A DNA stretch of 22,179 nucleotides, from contig CANJJY010000019.1 of assembly GCA_947474445.1 (NCBI GenBank), forward strand, positions 1-22,179, read 5' to 3'. The notes beneath the pieces were generated by a model. That model was given only the letters and a program-made list of their open reading frames with translations, had not been told where the DNA came from and made no database searches. The stretch is from Oligoflexaceae bacterium (GTDB lineage Bacteria; Bdellovibrionota_B; Oligoflexia; Oligoflexales; Oligoflexaceae). Shown here in pieces: positions 1 through 8,077 of the stretch. Numbering within the stretch: the first letter of the stretch is position 1; every line of letters starts with the position of its first letter. Both the position numbers and the translations under genes were made by a program.

Positions 1-270
1 ATTAGGAACAAAACATTGAAAACTCTGGGCCTCAGCAAAGCTTATCTGCGCAAGTACATCGAGCTCCACATCGGCTGCATCAAAGCTGTAGAGACGGTCT
101 AATTTAAAAACCTCAGATATGGCGTCAGCCAGACTATGTTCAGCAAGAATATGAGTCTGCAAAAGAGATTCATAGGTACTGAGTTCCCATTTCTGCGCAA
201 AATGCGCCACGATTTCGACGTTGGTGACCGTCAGAAATCCTGCATCAGCTAAAGCCCTCAATAATTTCAC
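1..270 (-). CDS. Partial gene, probable GspE/PilB-type (MshEN) N-terminal domain
   Basis: An open frame starts with GTG at 270-268 and runs off the left edge of the window, so only about 90 N-terminal residues are visible. A GAGG Shine-Dalgarno lies about 8 nt upstream, and the GTG overlaps the TGA of the LolB-like gene (GTGA), which argues for translational coupling. The visible protein has the spacing of the N-terminal domain of type II secretion or type IV pilus ATPases (MshEN/T2SSE_N): a short helix with LLQTHILAEHSLADAISE, then LDRLYSFDAADVELDVLAQI, then FQCFVP near the edge. In that family the domain binds c-di-GMP or a platform protein and sits ahead of a secretion ATPase, but other proteins carry it too. 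The ATPase part lies outside the window. The assignment is a pattern match by eye; the reading frame itself is well supported. Confidence 0.6.
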   Translation of the reverse strand, partial: MKLLRALADAGFLTVTNVEIVAHFAQKWELSTYESLLQTHILAEHSLADAISEVFKLDRLYSFDAADVELDVLAQISFAEAQSFQCFVPN

Positions 271-1013
271 TTTTCATCCCTCACTGGAATCATGCGAGCA
301 GATAAATGTGGATAGCTCTGCGAACTCAGAATGAGTTCGGGTCCATGACGCAATTCGAACCGCAGAGCCTCTGATCGAAGCCCCCAATACATGCTCCAAC
401 GGACATCAAACATCCAAACCCATTCTTGCTTCAAACCATGCTTTCCCAGCTTCAAATCAATTTTTCTCTCCCCATCGTCAACTTCGATTTGAAGATTTTC
501 AGGTTCCTGGTTTTGCGCGATGACTTTTTTCAGCCAGGCCCGAGGCAACTTCATTTCTAAAAGACATGCGACCTCATCGGCTTTGATGCCAATGCGCTGA
601 CCATCAAATCGAAGAAACCCATCCGGGTCGAGTGTGAGATTTTGCAGAGGAGTTGCTTCTTTCGCCTTAACGGCAAGTGAAGCTGGAACTTCCTGGTAGG
701 AAACCTGAAGCAATGTCTGCCCAAATGGCGAATAACTTGCTAAGGACCAATCCCCATTTGAACGAGAAGCCCATTCAGCATCTAGCCTCTCCTGTTCAGG
801 TCCTTGCCCACCTATGCTAAATCTCACGGCACCATCCTGATGGCGGCATTCGCTAAAGTATACTCCTGCATAGGCAGGCAGTTGCACGTCTTGGAAACTT
901 TGAATTGTTTGACAGGAAACTAAACATAGGCCCATAGAAGCGAATGTGAAGCTAGCTTTTTTGGTTTCCCAATTTACTCCTCTTCTCACTAATACGGGAG
1001 CGATCTGAGTCAT
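267..1013 (-). CDS. Putative LolB-like outer-membrane lipoprotein
   Basis: This is a small lipoprotein with a basic start, a short hydrophobic stretch (ASFTFASMGLCLVSC) and a lipobox ending LVSC; the Cys would be lipidated. After it comes a LolB-like pattern: an acidic linker, DAEWASRSNGDWSLASYSPF with FGQTLLQVSY (compare W...YRLLLTNPLGSTELEL in E. coli LolB), and later a helix around LPRAWLKKVI. LolB inserts lipoproteins into the outer membrane. The upstream TPR lipoprotein gene is the neighbour lolB has in Pseudomonas and beta-proteobacteria, which supports the call. The start is uncertain: ATG at 1040, ATG at 1013 and GTG at 989 are all in frame, none has a good Shine-Dalgarno, and all overlap the end of the TPR gene, so reinitiation is likely. 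A LolB homologue outside beta/gamma-proteobacteria would be unusual, so it could be another lipoprotein of similar fold. Confidence 0.55.
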   Translation of the reverse strand: MTQIAPVLVRRGVNWETKKASFTFASMGLCLVSCQTIQSFQDVQLPAYAGVYFSECRHQDGAVRFSIGGQGPEQERLDAEWASRSNGDWSLASYSPFGQTLLQVSYQEVPASLAVKAKEATPLQNLTLDPDGFLRFDGQRIGIKADEVACLLEMKLPRAWLKKVIAQNQEPENLQIEVDDGERKIDLKLGKHGLKQEWVWMFDVRWSMYWGLRSEALRFELRHGPELILSSQSYPHLSARMIPVRDEK

Positions 1014-2715
1014 CAATTTTTGTTTGAAGGGCCTTGTCATAAAAATCGATGGCCTTTGTTACTTGTCCTAGAGCTTGGTACGTATCAGCAATATGTTCGA
1101 GGATAACACCCTCGTTGGCAACTTGCTCATCAGCTCTGAGGAGCGTTTCGAGCGCTTTATCTAATTGTCCCTGCTGAAAATAGACCCAGCCGAGGGAATC
1201 CAGATAATAGCCATCATCTGGTTTGATTTCGAGAGCTTTCTTGATGTGGCTTTCCGCCTCATCGAGGTGCACACGACGTTCGGCGTACATATATCCCAAG
1301 TAGTTGTGAGCAGCGGCATGCTGAGGATCTTTCTCTAAAAGACCTTTCAACGTCGTTACGCAATCATCATACGATCCTGCCCTTTCTAGATTGACTGCCT
1401 TAAGAAACAGAAAATCGACACGATCAGTGTGCTTCACGAACCCCTTCGACAGAAGCTGAGCCGCCTCGGCGAATTTCTTTTGAACGGCGAGAATTTGGGC
1501 GGCAACGGGATAAAAATCCGCAGATCTGTCAGACTGACTATCCATGGCTTCTCGAGCCAAGACCAAGGCAGCATCTAAATCACCCTGTTTTTTTAATATC
1601 TCAATCGAGCGAAAGCGTACGGCACCATAGAATTCTGAGCTCTCGTCAAAGCTCTTATAGGTATCCAGTGCCTTTTGCCATTGCTGAATCCGCTCCTGCC
1701 CTAGACCAGACATATAAGTGATTCTTTCTGATTGAGGGTAGGCTTTGGCAATGGCATCGAGCAATTCCGAAGCTTCCGCAAATTGCTGCAGCTCCCAGTA
1801 GATAAAGACCATCTGCAGCTTTATTCCCGGAACATCCCCGCCAGCCATTTTTTCCGTGTTTTTCAGCTGCTTGATGCCATCTTCGAGTGATCCTAATACC
1901 TTGAACATGCTGACCATGCGAGCGATGAGATCATCATTAGTGGGATCGAGCTTTAGAATCGTGTCATAAATCTGTGCAGCTTTCTTCTTTTCACCATTTA
2001 GATCCAGAGCTAGGGCATATATTTGAACACGCTCAGGATCGTTGGGATCGATATCATAGGCCCGACGTGCAGGCTCCAGAGCCTCTTTATATTGTTTGCT
2101 CATCATGTGAAGCCGCGCGAGCTGAGTCCAGCCTTCAGCAAATGATGCATTGACTTTAAGTAACTCTTTGGCAACAGCGATGGCTTGCTTGTACTTCTCT
2201 TGAGATTGATAAAGATGGATGAGAAAGACATACGATTCAAGGGCTTCAGGATCTAATTTCTTAGCTAGAATCAAATTTCCTTCGGCTTTTTCGATATTAC
2301 CAGTCGCAATTTGCAGTCTCCCATGCATCAGCTGCAAGGGTGCGTATTCCGGATAAAGGAGGACCATCTTATTTGATAGCTTGATTGCGTCTTCAATGTC
2401 TTCGCTAGCACGCATTTCAATTAGTTTGACGGCAAGGAAGGGATTAGGATCGAGGTTATATGCATTTTCATAGAGCTTGCGAGCTTTGGCTCCATTGCGG
2501 CTCAATGCCTCGTATTCCCCGGTTAAATAGTAAAATGATGCATTGGCTTTGCGTCTTGCGGGTGACCAAAGTTCAATTTGTGATTTTTCATCATTCAAAA
2601 CCTCATTTTCCGGGTTAACTCCCGGCTTTTCTTTGGCTGCCTGCGTATACTGACAGGCTACTAGGCTCAATCCCCAGCAGCTTAGAATCCACAAGCGGGT
2701 GCGCAAAGACTTCAT
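952..2715 (-). CDS. TPR-repeat lipoprotein
   Basis: The 587-residue protein begins with a lipoprotein signal (MKSLRTRLWILSCWGLSLVAC, lipobox SLVAC, lipidated Cys at 21). The rest is almost entirely tetratricopeptide repeats from about residue 55 to the end, with typical pairs such as GNIEKAEGNLILAKKLDPEA, KYKQAIAVAKELLKVNAS and QYKEALEPARRAYDIDPND. The C-terminal part (YLGYMYAERRVHLDEAESHI followed by LDSLGWVYFQQGQLDKALET) closely resembles the TPR proteins encoded beside lolB in Pseudomonas and beta-proteobacteria. TPRs are protein-protein interaction scaffolds; the partner here is unknown. The ATG at 2715 has GAAAGG about 9 nt upstream. The gene follows a terminator-like site and a TATAAT box, so it may head its own unit with the LolB-like gene and the partial gene at the left edge. 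Confidence 0.85.
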   Translation of the reverse strand: MKSLRTRLWILSCWGLSLVACQYTQAAKEKPGVNPENEVLNDEKSQIELWSPARRKANASFYYLTGEYEALSRNGAKARKLYENAYNLDPNPFLAVKLIEMRASEDIEDAIKLSNKMVLLYPEYAPLQLMHGRLQIATGNIEKAEGNLILAKKLDPEALESYVFLIHLYQSQEKYKQAIAVAKELLKVNASFAEGWTQLARLHMMSKQYKEALEPARRAYDIDPNDPERVQIYALALDLNGEKKKAAQIYDTILKLDPTNDDLIARMVSMFKVLGSLEDGIKQLKNTEKMAGGDVPGIKLQMVFIYWELQQFAEASELLDAIAKAYPQSERITYMSGLGQERIQQWQKALDTYKSFDESSEFYGAVRFRSIEILKKQGDLDAALVLAREAMDSQSDRSADFYPVAAQILAVQKKFAEAAQLLSKGFVKHTDRVDFLFLKAVNLERAGSYDDCVTTLKGLLEKDPQHAAAHNYLGYMYAERRVHLDEAESHIKKALEIKPDDGYYLDSLGWVYFQQGQLDKALETLLRADEQVANEGVILEHIADTYQALGQVTKAIDFYDKALQTKIDDSDRSRISEKRSKLGNQKS

Positions 2716-2801
2716 AAGATGATACCTTTCGATGAGGTCGAATTGGGAGCTGACTGTCGCGATTGTCGAAGGGTACGGAAAGTCCCCTGAGGCATTGTTT
2801 C

Positions 2802-2807
2802 ATTATA
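2802..2807 (-). promoter_or_regulatory. Candidate -10 box for the TPR lipoprotein unit
   Basis: Read on the minus strand there is a perfect TATAAT in the 141-base gap between truA and the TPR gene, about 90 bases before the ATG at 2715. No good TTGACA-like element sits 16-18 bases upstream, so the match rests on the -10 alone. Its place just after a terminator-like T-run makes a promoter reasonable. Confidence 0.4.
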
Positions 2808-2834
2808 AGGGGAGTTGGAGGCGATCGCTTTATG

Positions 2835-2866
2835 AAAAAAAAGCTGGAGGCCTCCGTCAAAGGCGG
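2835..2866 (-). terminator. Possible intrinsic terminator after truA
   Basis: On the minus strand the truA stop (2859-2857) lies inside a short GC-rich stem: GCCTTT pairs with GGAGGC using two wobble pairs. It also contains a GGAGGCCTCC palindrome. A run of eight T follows at 2842-2835. The stem is short and the T-run starts about six bases after it, so this is a moderate candidate. Confidence 0.4.
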
Positions 2867-3761
2867 GGCGCGGGCTTGAAAGCATTCTCCGCATCAAACT
2901 CTTGTACATTAAAGCTTAAAAGGCCTTTTTCTTCCAGCAGAGCTCTGGGTATGGCTTCCATTGGTTCATAAAATATTCGCACCAAGCTCAAACCGACAGC
3001 TGGTGCTGTTTGGCCGGCTTCAAGCCTGCTTTGACTTGCCATGGCGGCTTCGAACGAGGAAAGAGTCCGTTTTAGAGTGCCCACTTCGACCAAAGTCCCG
3101 ACCACGGTCCGAATCATTTGTTTGAGAAACCCATCGCCCAAAATATAGAATTCTAAAAGTTGCCCCTTTTCGATCCATTGTGCTTCAAAAATAGTGCGTT
3201 CAAAGGTCTTTGAAGATCCATCGCTAGCACAAAAGCTTTTGAAGTTATGCCGACCTATGAGGGTTTGGGTGGCCTGTCTCATACCGGCCAATTCAAGCTT
3301 TTGAGGTATGTTCCAGACAAATGGCCTAGCGAAGGGGCTCACGCCTGAACCTTGCCAGATGCGGTAACGGTAGAGCTTGCTTTCGGCATGCACGATAGGA
3401 TGAAAATTAGGTGAAACTGGACGGAGTTTATAAACACCCAAACTGTCTGGTAGTAGAGCTTCCAGCGATCGCTGCAGCCGATGACAGTCAACCTTTTGTT
3501 TAGTTTTAAAACGTGCTACTTGATGCTCGGCGTGAACGCCTGTGTCAGTTCTGGAGGCACCAAGAATTCTAACTTTTTCGCGCAAGGCCGTTTGCAGCGC
3601 CTTTTCTATCACATCTTGCACAGTATTGCCGTGCACCTGACTTTGCCATCCTAAAAAGGTAGTCCCTATGTAGGCAAGGTCGAGGCGGTATACATACCCA
3701 TCGTTGAGGTCGACTTTAATGTCCTCGTCAGCGGAGGGATTCGAAACTGAAGGCGATTCCA
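2857..3761 (-). CDS. truA: tRNA pseudouridine(38-40) synthase TruA
   Basis: TruA converts U38-U40 in the tRNA anticodon arm to pseudouridine. The catalytic signature RTDTGVHA is at residues 71-78 from the chosen start, with the nucleophile Asp73. The family opening pattern YRLDLAYIGTTFLGWQSQ and the C-terminal FLKQMIRTVVGTLVEVG block are both present. I chose the ATG at 3761 (300 residues); an in-frame ATG at 3816 would add 19 residues and overlap the upstream gene further. TruA is usually about 250-270 residues; the excess is an N-terminal stretch of about 25 residues before YRLDLAY and a short tail. The start overlaps the end of the upstream outer-membrane protein gene by 34 bases, so translation is probably coupled. 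The Shine-Dalgarno is weak. Confidence 0.93.
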
Positions 3762-4576
3762 TAAGCCTGTCTATCAAAGTTGCCCATCTTGGCATCGTTA
3801 GTCTTAACGACTTCAAGGAAAGGACTGATGAATATTCGATCTATGCCCATAGAAGCCAAGGCATAGTCAGAGCGCGGCTCAATGCCTGTCAGACTAATTG
3901 AAAGCATGGCACCTGCTACAGTGCCTCGATTCCAACCTTTATTGACAAAACTATTAGTTTCTGTCGAATTGGTGCTCCCTTCCCGCAATTTAGCATCCAG
4001 AGATTCTTGAACCCACAGAAATTCCGGCCCAGCCCATCCTCTGAGGACAATTCTTCGGCTAGCAAAAGGACTGATGGCTGCCTGGATCAAGAATTGAACC
4101 GGAATAAGAGTCAGTTGAATCTCCTGCTGCTTATCAACCAAAGTACCAGCCGGTAGGTCATCCTTGAGAGGCTTGGATTGTCCCACTGAAGGCTTAATTG
4201 GGTTTCCAGTAGCATTGTAATAGGAGATGCTGGTCCCAACCCCGAGATCGACCAAATAGCTATAAAGGTAATAACCTGCAAAAAATCCTGGTTGGACCTC
4301 TTTTTTGCCGTAAAGAACATCGTAATGGTTGAGTTTACCGACACGCGTGGGCTTTTCTAGACCAAAGCCAAGATACGCACCTGGGCGCCTTCGTTGAGCC
4401 AACCAGCTTAAAGAGGACGCTTGAGAAGGCTCCATAACTTCAGAATTCGCACTTGTCGATCCAGAAGTCTCTATAGCCGCCACATTTTGAGCCAGTCGAC
4501 CCTTATCTGATTGAGCCCAGACTGCTGGTACCAAAATACTTCCGCTCAAAATCAATAGGAGCCAAGACTTAGCCAT
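3728..4576 (-). CDS. Probable outer-membrane beta-barrel protein, unknown function
   Basis: The 282-residue product starts with a clear Sec signal peptide: MAKSW, a hydrophobic core, then VPAVWAQ with likely cleavage after WAQ or nearby. A 50-residue Ser/Glu/Gln-rich linker follows. The rest alternates aromatic/hydrophobic and polar residues with many Gly and Tyr (AYLGFGLE, GFFAGYYLYSYLVDLGVG, RIVLRGWAGPEFLW, ALASMGIDRIFISPFLEVV) and ends AYGIAFSFESLR, as barrel strands do. I recognise no named family. The ATG at 4576 is chosen because AGAAGGA lies 6 nt upstream and the signal peptide begins there; in-frame codons further upstream add only non-signal residues. It lies 25 bases after pssA and overlaps truA by 34 bases, so it is in the same transcription unit. 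The membrane location is inferred from composition. Confidence 0.72.
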   Translation of the reverse strand: MAKSWLLLILSGSILVPAVWAQSDKGRLAQNVAAIETSGSTSANSEVMEPSQASSLSWLAQRRRPGAYLGFGLEKPTRVGKLNHYDVLYGKKEVQPGFFAGYYLYSYLVDLGVGTSISYYNATGNPIKPSVGQSKPLKDDLPAGTLVDKQQEIQLTLIPVQFLIQAAISPFASRRIVLRGWAGPEFLWVQESLDAKLREGSTNSTETNSFVNKGWNRGTVAGAMLSISLTGIEPRSDYALASMGIDRIFISPFLEVVKTNDAKMGNFDRQAYGIAFSFESLR

Positions 4577-4601
4577 ATGAAATCCTTCTACAGCTTGTTT
4601 G

Positions 4602-5504
4602 TCAGCTGTCGATACGATGTTGGGAATCGGTTTCAAATATGTCATCGTCATCAATGAGTTTAGTCCAGCCAAACATCCACTCTAAAGGCCCGCTGACGGC
4701 ATATCCAAAAAAGATCATGAAGCCGAAAATTTCGGGCTGGCTGGCGATAAGAGCCACAAGAGCAACGCCCAGAACTAAAAGTCTAAACGGTTTAATTCCC
4801 TCTATCTTTAGGGTTTTGTGTGAGCGATACGGGACGTTTGTCACCATTGCCATCGCCAATAGCACACCTGAGACGGCAAGAAAAGCCGTGCGAAAAGCGC
4901 TCGATTGCAATATCCGCTCTATCCAAAAAAGAATCAGGTAATCGTTAGGCTTGGTCTCAAACTCAACCCATAGGGCCACAAAACATGCGACTACACCGGC
5001 AGCCATAGGTATCGGTAGCCCAGTAAAATCGCCCGAAGCTTTGCCTATGGAACTTTGCACGTTGAAACGAGCCAATCGCAGCGCCCCACAAGCAAGAAAC
5101 ATAAACGAAATGATCCAGCCAAGCCGTCCGAGTTCGTGAAGGCCCGCTTGATACATGAGAAGCGCGGGAGCCAAGCCAAATGACACGAGATCACACAGAG
5201 AATCATACTGCACACCAAAGTTGCTCGTACTGTTGGTGATCCGCGCGACTCGTCCGTCTAACACATCAAAGATTGAGGCTAGCAGAATTGCCGCCGAGGC
5301 CCAGAGGAAGTTACCCTGAAGGCCTTTGACGATGGAAAAAAACCCAAAGAAGAGGTTGCCCGTCGTAATGAGATTGGGAAGGATATATATGGCTCCGCCC
5401 AACTTTCTACGGGGACTTTGGCTTTTCATATCGATTGGCCTTTTTGCCAATTTTGAACGGCGAAAAACTCTAAACCCCCTGCGGACTGCTTTCTTGTCAC
5501 TCAT
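4602..5504 (-). CDS. pssA: CDP-diacylglycerol-serine O-phosphatidyltransferase
   Basis: This inner-membrane enzyme makes phosphatidylserine from CDP-diacylglycerol and serine, the precursor of phosphatidylethanolamine. The CDP-alcohol phosphotransferase motif is complete: DG-x2-AR-x8-G-x3-D-x3-D, seen as DVLDGRVAR, then G and YDSLCDLVSFG. Several hydrophobic segments follow (ILPNLITTGNLFFGFFSIV, IISFMFLACGALRLARF, AAGVVACFVALWV, LLVLGVALVALIA, FMIFFGYAVSG). The residues after the motif favour serine transferase over phosphatidylglycerophosphate synthase, as does pairing with CdsA in the same run, but this is judged by eye. The start is open: ATG at 5504 (GAGG 10 nt upstream) or ATG at 5429 (AAGG 9 nt upstream); the extra N-terminus is strongly basic (RRGFRVFRRSKLAKR). 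Confidence 0.88.
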   Translation of the reverse strand: MSDKKAVRRGFRVFRRSKLAKRPIDMKSQSPRRKLGGAIYILPNLITTGNLFFGFFSIVKGLQGNFLWASAAILLASIFDVLDGRVARITNSTSNFGVQYDSLCDLVSFGLAPALLMYQAGLHELGRLGWIISFMFLACGALRLARFNVQSSIGKASGDFTGLPIPMAAGVVACFVALWVEFETKPNDYLILFWIERILQSSAFRTAFLAVSGVLLAMAMVTNVPYRSHKTLKIEGIKPFRLLVLGVALVALIASQPEIFGFMIFFGYAVSGPLEWMFGWTKLIDDDDIFETDSQHRIDS

Positions 5505-5569
5505 TCTCAGCAAGCCTCTTCTTCTAAGCAACGCATTTAGATCGGAATGCCCAGCCGCAGCGAATTTGC

Positions 5570-6319
5570 TTACGGGGACGACGGTACTAGCTTTTCTTCT
5601 GGCGCCGAACGCCTGAGATAGAGAGCCTGGGGTAATTGCTTATCTTGCGGTGATGCATGATGAGCCATCACATAGTCGGTCAACATACCTTGAAGCAAGG
5701 GTTCTGCGAGAGAGTTTACCGGCCAATTTTTAAAATCTATTTGACTCTCACTTAGCCATTCCTCAAGCCGCGGCCAATTACCCAATAAATTGACATTTTG
5801 CGGCCAAACTCGCAGTCCGGTAGCTCCCTCACGATCCGCTTCCGTTCTCTCAAAAATTTCCCAAAGAGCTTCTTTCCCTCTAACCTTTGGATCTTCAGGC
5901 CCTCTCACGATGCCCAATTTTCTATCTTCGCCGTCTCGAACAACGAAGTAACCTGCCGAACCCGTTGCTGGCAATGCGCTCAGTCCTGAGAAAGATTCAT
6001 GAATTGAGAGTGCCCGAAGAGCTGAAACTCCAGTGAGCTCAAGTCGGGGATTGGCCCTCTTCATACCATAAGCGAAACTCAAGCCAATCTTAATGCCGGT
6101 AAAAGAACCTGGCCCTACTCCTATCACGATACCTGCTATTTGCTCGAGGGTTAGGCCTCCTTTTTCAAGCAATTCATGCAGCATCTTTGGGAGAGCCGTA
6201 GCCGCTTCTTGTGGGTTTTCGTAATATGCTTTTGTGTTGAGAGACCATTCCTTCTGTTCGCGGTGAGCCAGACCTAAAAGAGCTCCTTGAAAACTAGTGT
6301 CGAGCAAAATAAGGTGCAC
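5570..6319 (-). CDS. tsaB: tRNA threonylcarbamoyladenosine biosynthesis protein TsaB
   Basis: TsaB is the inactive homologue of TsaD that scaffolds the TsaB-TsaD-TsaE complex, which makes t6A37 on tRNAs reading ANN codons. The family signature GVGPGSFTGIKIGLSFAYG is at about residues 68-86. The protein opens MHLILLDTSFQGALLGLAH, as TsaB does, and a PQALYLRRS motif appears near the C-terminus. The length of 249 residues is normal. The start is GTG at 6319 with AAAGGA 5-6 nt upstream. It follows rseP by 28 bases. The rimI gene often found next to tsaB is not here. Confidence 0.92.
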   Translation of the reverse strand: MHLILLDTSFQGALLGLAHREQKEWSLNTKAYYENPQEAATALPKMLHELLEKGGLTLEQIAGIVIGVGPGSFTGIKIGLSFAYGMKRANPRLELTGVSALRALSIHESFSGLSALPATGSAGYFVVRDGEDRKLGIVRGPEDPKVRGKEALWEIFERTEADREGATGLRVWPQNVNLLGNWPRLEEWLSESQIDFKNWPVNSLAEPLLQGMLTDYVMAHHASPQDKQLPQALYLRRSAPEEKLVPSSP

Positions 6320-6347
6320 TGATATCCTTTCTCATCGAGATCAACGC

Positions 6348-8057
6348 TCAAAACATCGTGCTGACGCCCCGGAGCATAGAAGCCCAAAATCGTCCGAGGT
6401 CGTTGTAAGTTGCTATTACAAAAAGCGCCAACACCATAACAAAACCAATTTTCTGATAATTCTCAATCGTCACCTCACGAACGGGACGACGTATAACAGC
6501 TTCTGCTGATACAATCGCAATCTGTCCGCCATCCAAAACCGGAATGGGTACAAGATTAAGCAAAGCCAAATTTATGCTGATAAGGGCTAAGGCATTGGCA
6601 AAAGCTTGCCATCCAATTCGCACAGAATCGGATGCAACTTTAGCAATCGCGATGGGTCCGCCCAATGTAGAGAGAGGCATTTCGCCGGTAAACAAACCAC
6701 CGATGGCCCGTCCGATGCTCTTAGTCAGATCGATCGTTTCAGTAAGCCCATAAACGAGAGCTCTGGCGGGATTAGAATACTGCTCGACTATCCATTCAGG
6801 CTGTTCGAGTGTACCCCAAAAAGTAACAGGTAAAGTATACGCCGTGGCCTTGCCTTCTACTTTTTGAACTTCGATGCCCTTCAAGGCTATGTCGAGATCA
6901 AGCTCTTTCGCATCACGTATAATCGACAACTTCACTTTTGGTTCGTGATACACCGATAACTCTTGGCTCAAATCAAAAGTCGAATCAAGCGGTTTGCCAT
7001 TCCACTTTAAGATGAGGTCACCTCGTAAAAGTCCTTCAACGGGCGGCTCTGCTTTAAAAATTGTCAGCTGACCATGGGTGATGCCTGTTGACGCTGCTAT
7101 AGTCGAAGCCTCGTAGGCCCATCCCGCAGGTACAAGCACAGATAGCGATCTTTCCTGCTCACTGCGCTTTTCTTTATTCGAACTATCATCTGATTCAGGA
7201 ACAAAAGGCACTACAACTAGGTCTATCTTTGCAGGTTCAATTCCTACGGCCTGAGCTGCTCCGAGCTTTTCTAAAAAGTTTTGAAATTGGCGCCAATAGC
7301 GTAACTCGTAAGTCTGACCAGACCACTGAGCCTTGACCAATCGATCTCCCGTCAGAAGACCGGCTTGGCTTAAAAAACCGGTGTCATTCATCCGTGTCAC
7401 AACCGACGGAACCATGAACCGAGAGATACCGATGCGCCCCCTCGTACCAGGCATATCTTCGTCTTGTACGGCATCCGGAGCTAGCCCGAGTTCAAGCGAT
7501 TCCGCCCCACGAAGAAGTTTGAGCTGGAGATTTTGCTTAGGCCGCTCTCCAATCAAGCGTTGCACGTCTTTCCATGAACGGACTTCTTTGCCATCGATTG
7601 CCTTAATCTCGTCGCCAAATTTGATTCCTGCTCGCTCGGCCGGACTTCCTTTGACGATTTCGCCAATCAGCGCAGGAGGCTGCTCGATGCCATGCATGAC
7701 CAAACCCGTGAACACAAGGACAGCCAATAGAAAATTGGCTAAGGGCCCAGCCGCAATGGTCACTAAACGGCGAGGGACAGAGGCACGATAAAACTCCCGA
7801 CCTTTCAAATTGTCTGGAACTTCTTCGGATGGAAGGGATCCATAGAACTTGACGAATCCACCGAGAGGAATAGCGCTCAAGCGATAATGCGTCTCGCCCC
7901 TGCGGAATCCAAAAATCGTCGGACCAAAGCCTATAGAAAAAATCTCAACCGGAATGCCACAAAGCTTTCCGACCAAAAAATGACCAGTTTCGTGGACGAT
8001 GACGAGAACACCTAGCAGGATAATGACGGCAACGATGGGATGGGAAAAGAATTCCAT
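6348..8057 (-). CDS. rseP: RseP-type site-2 zinc metalloprotease
   Basis: This intramembrane protease cleaves anti-sigma factors and leftover signal peptides. The first membrane segment carries the zinc motif HETGH at residues 22-26. The second conserved site, PVLDGGQ with its zinc-ligand Asp near 509, is close to the C-terminus. Between them are a membrane segment (RLVTIAAGPLANFLLAVLVF) and PDZ domains: one around IGEIVKGSPAERAGIKFGDE and a later one around LLRGDLILKWNGKPL. At 569 residues it is roughly 120 longer than E. coli RseP, largely from a periplasmic stretch between the PDZ domains that includes a charged Ser/Lys/Glu segment (PESDDSSNKEKRSEQERS). The ATG at 8057 has GGAG 8 nt upstream. 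It follows cdsA by 20 bases, as in many bacteria, although the dxr gene often found in between is missing. Confidence 0.95.
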   Translation of the reverse strand: MEFFSHPIVAVIILLGVLVIVHETGHFLVGKLCGIPVEIFSIGFGPTIFGFRRGETHYRLSAIPLGGFVKFYGSLPSEEVPDNLKGREFYRASVPRRLVTIAAGPLANFLLAVLVFTGLVMHGIEQPPALIGEIVKGSPAERAGIKFGDEIKAIDGKEVRSWKDVQRLIGERPKQNLQLKLLRGAESLELGLAPDAVQDEDMPGTRGRIGISRFMVPSVVTRMNDTGFLSQAGLLTGDRLVKAQWSGQTYELRYWRQFQNFLEKLGAAQAVGIEPAKIDLVVVPFVPESDDSSNKEKRSEQERSLSVLVPAGWAYEASTIAASTGITHGQLTIFKAEPPVEGLLRGDLILKWNGKPLDSTFDLSQELSVYHEPKVKLSIIRDAKELDLDIALKGIEVQKVEGKATAYTLPVTFWGTLEQPEWIVEQYSNPARALVYGLTETIDLTKSIGRAIGGLFTGEMPLSTLGGPIAIAKVASDSVRIGWQAFANALALISINLALLNLVPIPVLDGGQIAIVSAEAVIRRPVREVTIENYQKIGFVMVLALFVIATYNDLGRFWASMLRGVSTMF

Positions 8058-8077
8058 AGAAGCGTCTCCACGGGGCC

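Noticed and set aside
2821..2828. GCGATCGC octamers (also in truA near 3469 and flgK near 21753)
   Set aside because: A few copies only, no regular spacing; not enough to claim a HIP1-like repeat or methylation-linked motif.
2732..2971. Plus-strand frame of 79 codons between the TPR gene and truA
   Set aside because: It runs across the TATAAT/terminator gap and antisense into truA, with no homology or good start; it is a shadow frame.
7333..7791. 152-codon plus-strand frame inside rseP
   Set aside because: Antisense to the PDZ region of rseP, Ser/Arg/Pro-rich composition typical of a shadow frame, no start signals.
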